A stretch of 7,490 nt of DNA from JAUVXJ01 sp964577995. GTDB lineage: Bacteria > Chloroflexota > Anaerolineae > UBA7937 > B3-Chlor. The notes beneath the pieces were generated by a model. It was not told the DNA's origin. It did no database searches and saw nothing but the letters and a program-made list of their open reading frames with translations. Positions 5,442 through 7,490 of the stretch are shown in pieces. Position 1 is the stretch's first letter. The number at the start of each line of letters is the position of its first letter. Position numbers and translations under genes: made by a program. Location: NCBI GenBank assembly GCA_964577995.1, contig CAZOBP010000145.1, positions 1-7,490 of the forward strand, in the 5' to 3' direction.

Positions 5442-6218
5442 ATGGAGAATGAACCAACCTTCTTCGACTTTGCGGCTGAGGTGGGTCTGACCAAACACAT
5501 CGGAGGGCTCGAGGCCACAGAAGCGCTCATTGAGCTATGTCACATAGGCAAGGGCAAATACGTCTTGGATGTTGGCAGTGGTGCTGGGGTGACGCCTTGC
5601 TTCATCGCCAAAAGCCATGGCTGTCGAGTCGTCGGCGTGGATATCTCCAAGAGGATGGTCGAGAGGTCCAAGGAAAGGGCAGAGAGAGAGAAGGTAGCAG
5701 ACAGGGTTGAATTCAGGGTTGCAGATGCACAAGACCTACCTTTCCAGGATGCTCTTTTCGACGCCGTTTTCACCGAGTCTGTAACCTCCTTTCCAGAAGA
5801 CAAGCAGAAAGCGGTCAACGAGTACGTGCGGGTGACGAAGCCGGGAGGATACGTCGGACTCAACGAGTCAGTCTGGCGCAAGGTACCGCCGCCACCAGAA
5901 GTGGTGGCCTGGGCATCGCAGGATGTGGGTACCAACGTGCAACCACTGACTTCTGATGCTTGGGCAGGGTTGCTGGAGGGCGCTGGGCTGAGAGAGATTA
6001 CGGTGAGGACCTACGAAATCAACACCCAGGACGAGGCGAGAGGGATACTGCGGCGGTATGGGTGGGGAGGAATGCTGCGCGTGATGTGGAGAATACTGTT
6101 GCTCTATGCCAGGAGTCCAGCCTACAGGACATTCGTGAAGGGAGTGCGACAGAGCGGGGTCATACCGGACAACCTTCAGGAGTATTTCGGATACGGGTTA
6201 TTTGTCGGGCAGAAGTGA
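5442..6218 (+). CDS. class I SAM-dependent methyltransferase
   Basis: 258 aa from ATG 5442. The Rossmann methyltransferase motifs are in order: motif I VLDVGSGAGV (41-50) for SAM binding, VVGVDIS (63-69) whose Asp would bind the ribose hydroxyls, ADAQDLPFQDALFDAV (94-109) as motif II, and VTKPGGYVGLNE (131-142) as motif III. This is the Methyltransf_11/25 layout of small-molecule methyltransferases. The C-terminal 100 residues (RRYGWGGMLRVMWRILLLY, ending YFGYGLFVGQK) probably form the substrate cap. The substrate is unknown; the name UbiE/ubiquinone would be over-calling. The start is chosen because GGTGA (5433-5437) and AGGGAG (5425-5430) lie just upstream and the protein pattern begins there; the longer in-frame extension back to 5256 is repeat DNA. 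It stands alone, with relics on both sides. Confidence 0.88.
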   Translation: MENEPTFFDFAAEVGLTKHIGGLEATEALIELCHIGKGKYVLDVGSGAGVTPCFIAKSHGCRVVGVDISKRMVERSKERAEREKVADRVEFRVADAQDLPFQDALFDAVFTESVTSFPEDKQKAVNEYVRVTKPGGYVGLNESVWRKVPPPPEVVAWASQDVGTNVQPLTSDAWAGLLEGAGLREITVRTYEINTQDEARGILRRYGWGGMLRVMWRILLLYARSPAYRTFVKGVRQSGVIPDNLQEYFGYGLFVGQK

Positions 6219-6271
6219 GTGAAGGACTGAATGGGGATCTCGTCTAACTCCAAGGTTCTTTCTTCTTTGGG

Positions 6272-6403
6272 GCTGCTGCCTCTCCAGTCGCTACAGCCGA
6301 CCACGAAACCGAGGCCACCGGCGCGGAGATCGAGGCGCTGGTGTGTGGGTTCTATGGATTGACCGAGGAAGAGATCGCTATCGTGGAGGGGCGGTGTGAC
6401 TGA
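6272..6403 (+). pseudogene. relic of the RM C-terminal tail
   Basis: The frame ends at TGA 6401-6403 and reads AAASPVATADHETEATGAEI, then EALVCGFYGLTEEEIAIVEG. It matches minigene residues ~57-99 (AAATIPAD, QRQIEATDGE, LVYELYGLTQEQ) with about three codons missing and VCGFYG for VYELYG. The frame has no start codon before TAA 6245-6247 and lacks the N-terminal block. The stop context GTGACTGAAAAC resembles, but does not rebuild, the hairpin arm seen at 4132. Confidence 0.6.
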
Positions 6404-6426
6404 AAACATCCAGCGCAGGCTCGCAG

Positions 6427-6447
6427 GGGCGGGTCTGAGACCCGCCC
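6427..6447. repeat. 10-bp-arm palindrome, third family member
   Basis: GGGCGGGTCT (6427-6436) and AGACCCGCCC (6438-6447) are exact reverse complements around a single G. The layout (G-rich arm ending in CT, then AG, then C-rich arm and GTAC) is like 3540-3567 and 3689-3714. It lies 24 bp after the RM-tail relic. Confidence 0.75.
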
Positions 6448-6470
6448 GTACACAACGCGCGACCGTGTGG

Positions 6471-6565
6471 CACTGAGCGGCGGTGGGACATAGCATGGTT
6501 GTTGGGACAAACGTCGGGCTGATGGGCCAGGTTGGGCGACTAGGCGGACATCTGTCCGCATAATC
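6471..6565. repeat. 95-bp box, copy B
   Basis: Partner of 5286-5380 (about 70% identity, no gaps by hand). Near its right end GCGGACA (6544-6550) and TGTCCGC (6553-6559) form a perfect dyad with a 2-base spacer. It ends 31 bp before the start of the 54-aa membrane protein. CATAAT at 6559-6564 could be a -10 but lacks a properly spaced -35. Confidence 0.65.
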
Positions 6566-6596
6566 AGTACTCATGGGGCCATTAGGGAGGTCACAG

Positions 6597-6761
6597 ATGA
6601 GCAGTTCCCGGCTGAACAAGTCTCGGTTCGTTGTTGGCGTAATCTTGGTCGTCATAGCAGTTCTGATGTTTCTGTTTGCCAAGGGAGACTACTCGACTGC
6701 TGGTGCGATTGGGATTGGTGTCCTCGGTCTGGTGAGTATTGCTATCTCGAGAAGAAAGTAG
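6597..6761 (+). CDS. 54-aa two-helix small membrane protein
   Basis: Product of 54 aa with a basic N-terminus (RLNKSR), a first helix at ~11-28 (VVGVILVVIAVLMFLFA), a short KGDYST turn and a second helix at ~34-51 (AGAIGIGVLGLVSIAI) ending in SRRK. A hairpin of two helices with both basic ends in the cytoplasm fits the positive-inside rule. ATG 6597 is chosen over ATG 6573 because AGGGAGG (6584-6590) stands 6 bases before it, the strongest ribosome binding site in the window. Function unknown; small proteins of this form occur without assigned roles. No catalytic or metal-binding residues are present. Confidence 0.72.
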   Translation: MSSSRLNKSRFVVGVILVVIAVLMFLFAKGDYSTAGAIGIGVLGLVSIAISRRK

Positions 6762-6784
6762 ATTGCACATTCTAGGCCGCCTAA

Positions 6785-7126
6785 CTCGCGCTGCAGCCAA
6801 CCGCTGGCCTGGCGACTGAAGACCAGTACGTTTTCACCATCGAGGATGAAACACTCAGGGAGAAGGTGGGTGCTCTGTGGTTTGCAGCGGAGGAGCGAGA
6901 AGGAGGGCCGTGGGCCTTTGTCTATGATGTGCGGATCGATAACGCTTATCGTCGTCGGGGATACGGCACGCAGGCCTTGGAGGCCCTGGAAGAGGAGGCG
7001 CGAGAATTGGGTCTCCCAAGAATCGCCTTGCACGTGTTTGGCCACAATCATGCTGCCAGGGCGATGTACGAGAAGCTGGGATATGAAGTGGTGGATCTGC
7101 TCATGTCTAAGACGTTGAGCCCATAG
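6785..7126 (+). pseudogene. GNAT acetyltransferase lacking its N-terminus
   Basis: The frame is open from just after TAA 6782-6784 and reads GLATEDQYVFTIEDETLREK, then VGALWFA, AFVYDVRIDNAYRRRGYGTQ (motif A, the acetyl-CoA pyrophosphate loop), IALHVFGHNHAARAMYEKLG (motif B) and YEVVDLLMSKTL. This is the GNAT fold from the GLATxxxxxFTIEDE strand onward. The N-terminal ~60 residues and a start codon are missing; the upstream DNA passes within 24 bp into the stop of the 54-aa gene. Translation could begin at GTG 6866 (86 aa, AGGGAG 3 bases before it, rather close), giving an incomplete fold. The acetyl-CoA site residues RRRGYG are intact, so the loss looks recent. I treat it as a 5'-truncated gene. 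Confidence 0.65.
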
Positions 7127-7182
7127 AACGAAGGCGAGCGACCCGGACTCGGGTTCCAGCGTGAGGCTATCGAAGAGAAGCA

Positions 7183-7490
7183 TTGGGCTACGCCGTCGTT
7201 CGGGCAATCCGCTCCATTTCTCTTGTCGCTTCTCTTGTGCTGTATGCCATCAACCCGTCGTGGCTCGTGGTGCTCTCGGTGCCATTTCCTGATTGGATGC
7301 GCTGGATGGGGGTCGCCCTACGAGTCGTCAGCCTTGCGATTCATGCGTGGTCTCGGGCAACGCTTGGGAAGGAATGGTCATCCCCCCTGCAAATGCGCGA
7401 TCAGCACCATCTGGTAACCACGGGACCCTACGCCTGGATACGCCACCCGATCTATTTGGCTTTGATGAGCTTCATGACCAGCATCGCCCT
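7183..7490 (+). CDS. isoprenylcysteine carboxyl methyltransferase-like membrane protein (partial)
   Basis: The frame runs off the right edge. It reads YAVVRAIRSISLVASLVLYA (first helix), WLVVLSVPFPDWMRWMG, a second helix VALRVVSLAIHAW, then LGKEWSSPLQMRD and the signature HLVTTGPYAWIRHPIY. The HxLVTxGPYxxxRHPxY block is the SAM-binding C-terminal motif of the ICMT/PEMT membrane methyltransferase family. In bacteria such proteins methylate lipids or isoprenoid compounds; the substrate is unknown. The start is uncertain. TTG 7183 after GAAGAGAAG is the only candidate before the first helix, the frame closes upstream at TGA 7162-7164, and family members usually have one more helix at the N-terminus. 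The gene may therefore be 5'-truncated like its neighbour. Confidence 0.68.
   Translation, partial: MGYAVVRAIRSISLVASLVLYAINPSWLVVLSVPFPDWMRWMGVALRVVSLAIHAWSRATLGKEWSSPLQMRDQHHLVTTGPYAWIRHPIYLALMSFMTSIA

Noticed and set aside
7223..7417. 64-aa plus-strand frame near the right edge
   Set aside because: It is out of frame with the ICMT-like motif HLVTTGPYAWIRHPIY, which continues to the window end.

Overview
The window looks like a moderately GC-rich bacterial chromosome segment, most likely from an uncultured Chloroflexota-type (Anaerolineae-like) organism. That assignment is a guess. It rests on the DUF1638 protein, the style of the Eco57I-type restriction-modification (RM) ends, and the dense palindromic intergenic repeats, not on any marker gene. 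No rRNA, tRNA, CRISPR array, integrase or transposase is visible.

Layout. 1-71: last codons of an Eco57I/TaqI-like RM enzyme (or a relic of one). 88-765 (+): DUF1638-family protein. 803-1015 (+): a thiamine-binding-type (MTH1187/YkoF-like) gene that keeps only its first ~33 codons before running into a copy of a dispersed hairpin repeat. 1032-3168 (-): two overlapping genes, a membrane-anchored extracytoplasmic beta-rich protein whose 5' end looks incomplete, then a 12-helix polysaccharide flippase. 3301-3762: gene-free, packed with palindromes and two promoter-like signals. 3832-4140 (+): a 102-aa minigene in which the extreme N-terminus and extreme C-terminus of an Eco57I-type RM enzyme are joined in frame, with its own promoter, TTG start and a 13-bp-arm hairpin across its stop codon. 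4275-4997 (+): a three-helix membrane protein with a C-terminal galactose-binding-like domain. 4998-5441: relics (second hairpin copy, degraded RM tail, a 95-bp repeat). 5442-6218 (+): SAM-dependent methyltransferase. 6219-6596: third RM-tail relic, another palindrome and the second 95-bp repeat. 6597-6761 (+): 54-aa two-helix membrane protein. 6785-7126 (+): GNAT acetyltransferase lacking its N-terminus. 7183-end (+): isoprenylcysteine methyltransferase-like membrane protein, cut by the window edge.

How it fits together. The flippase and its overlapping partner probably form one envelope or exopolysaccharide transcription unit. The other intact genes look like unrelated single genes. The main theme is genome erosion around repeats: RM tails, covarying hairpins and 95-bp boxes recur in the order tail, hairpin, box, next gene, and several ordinary genes are cut at or near them. 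The most unusual object is the RM-ends minigene, which may be a non-autonomous RM-derived repeat unit or a small regulatory protein.
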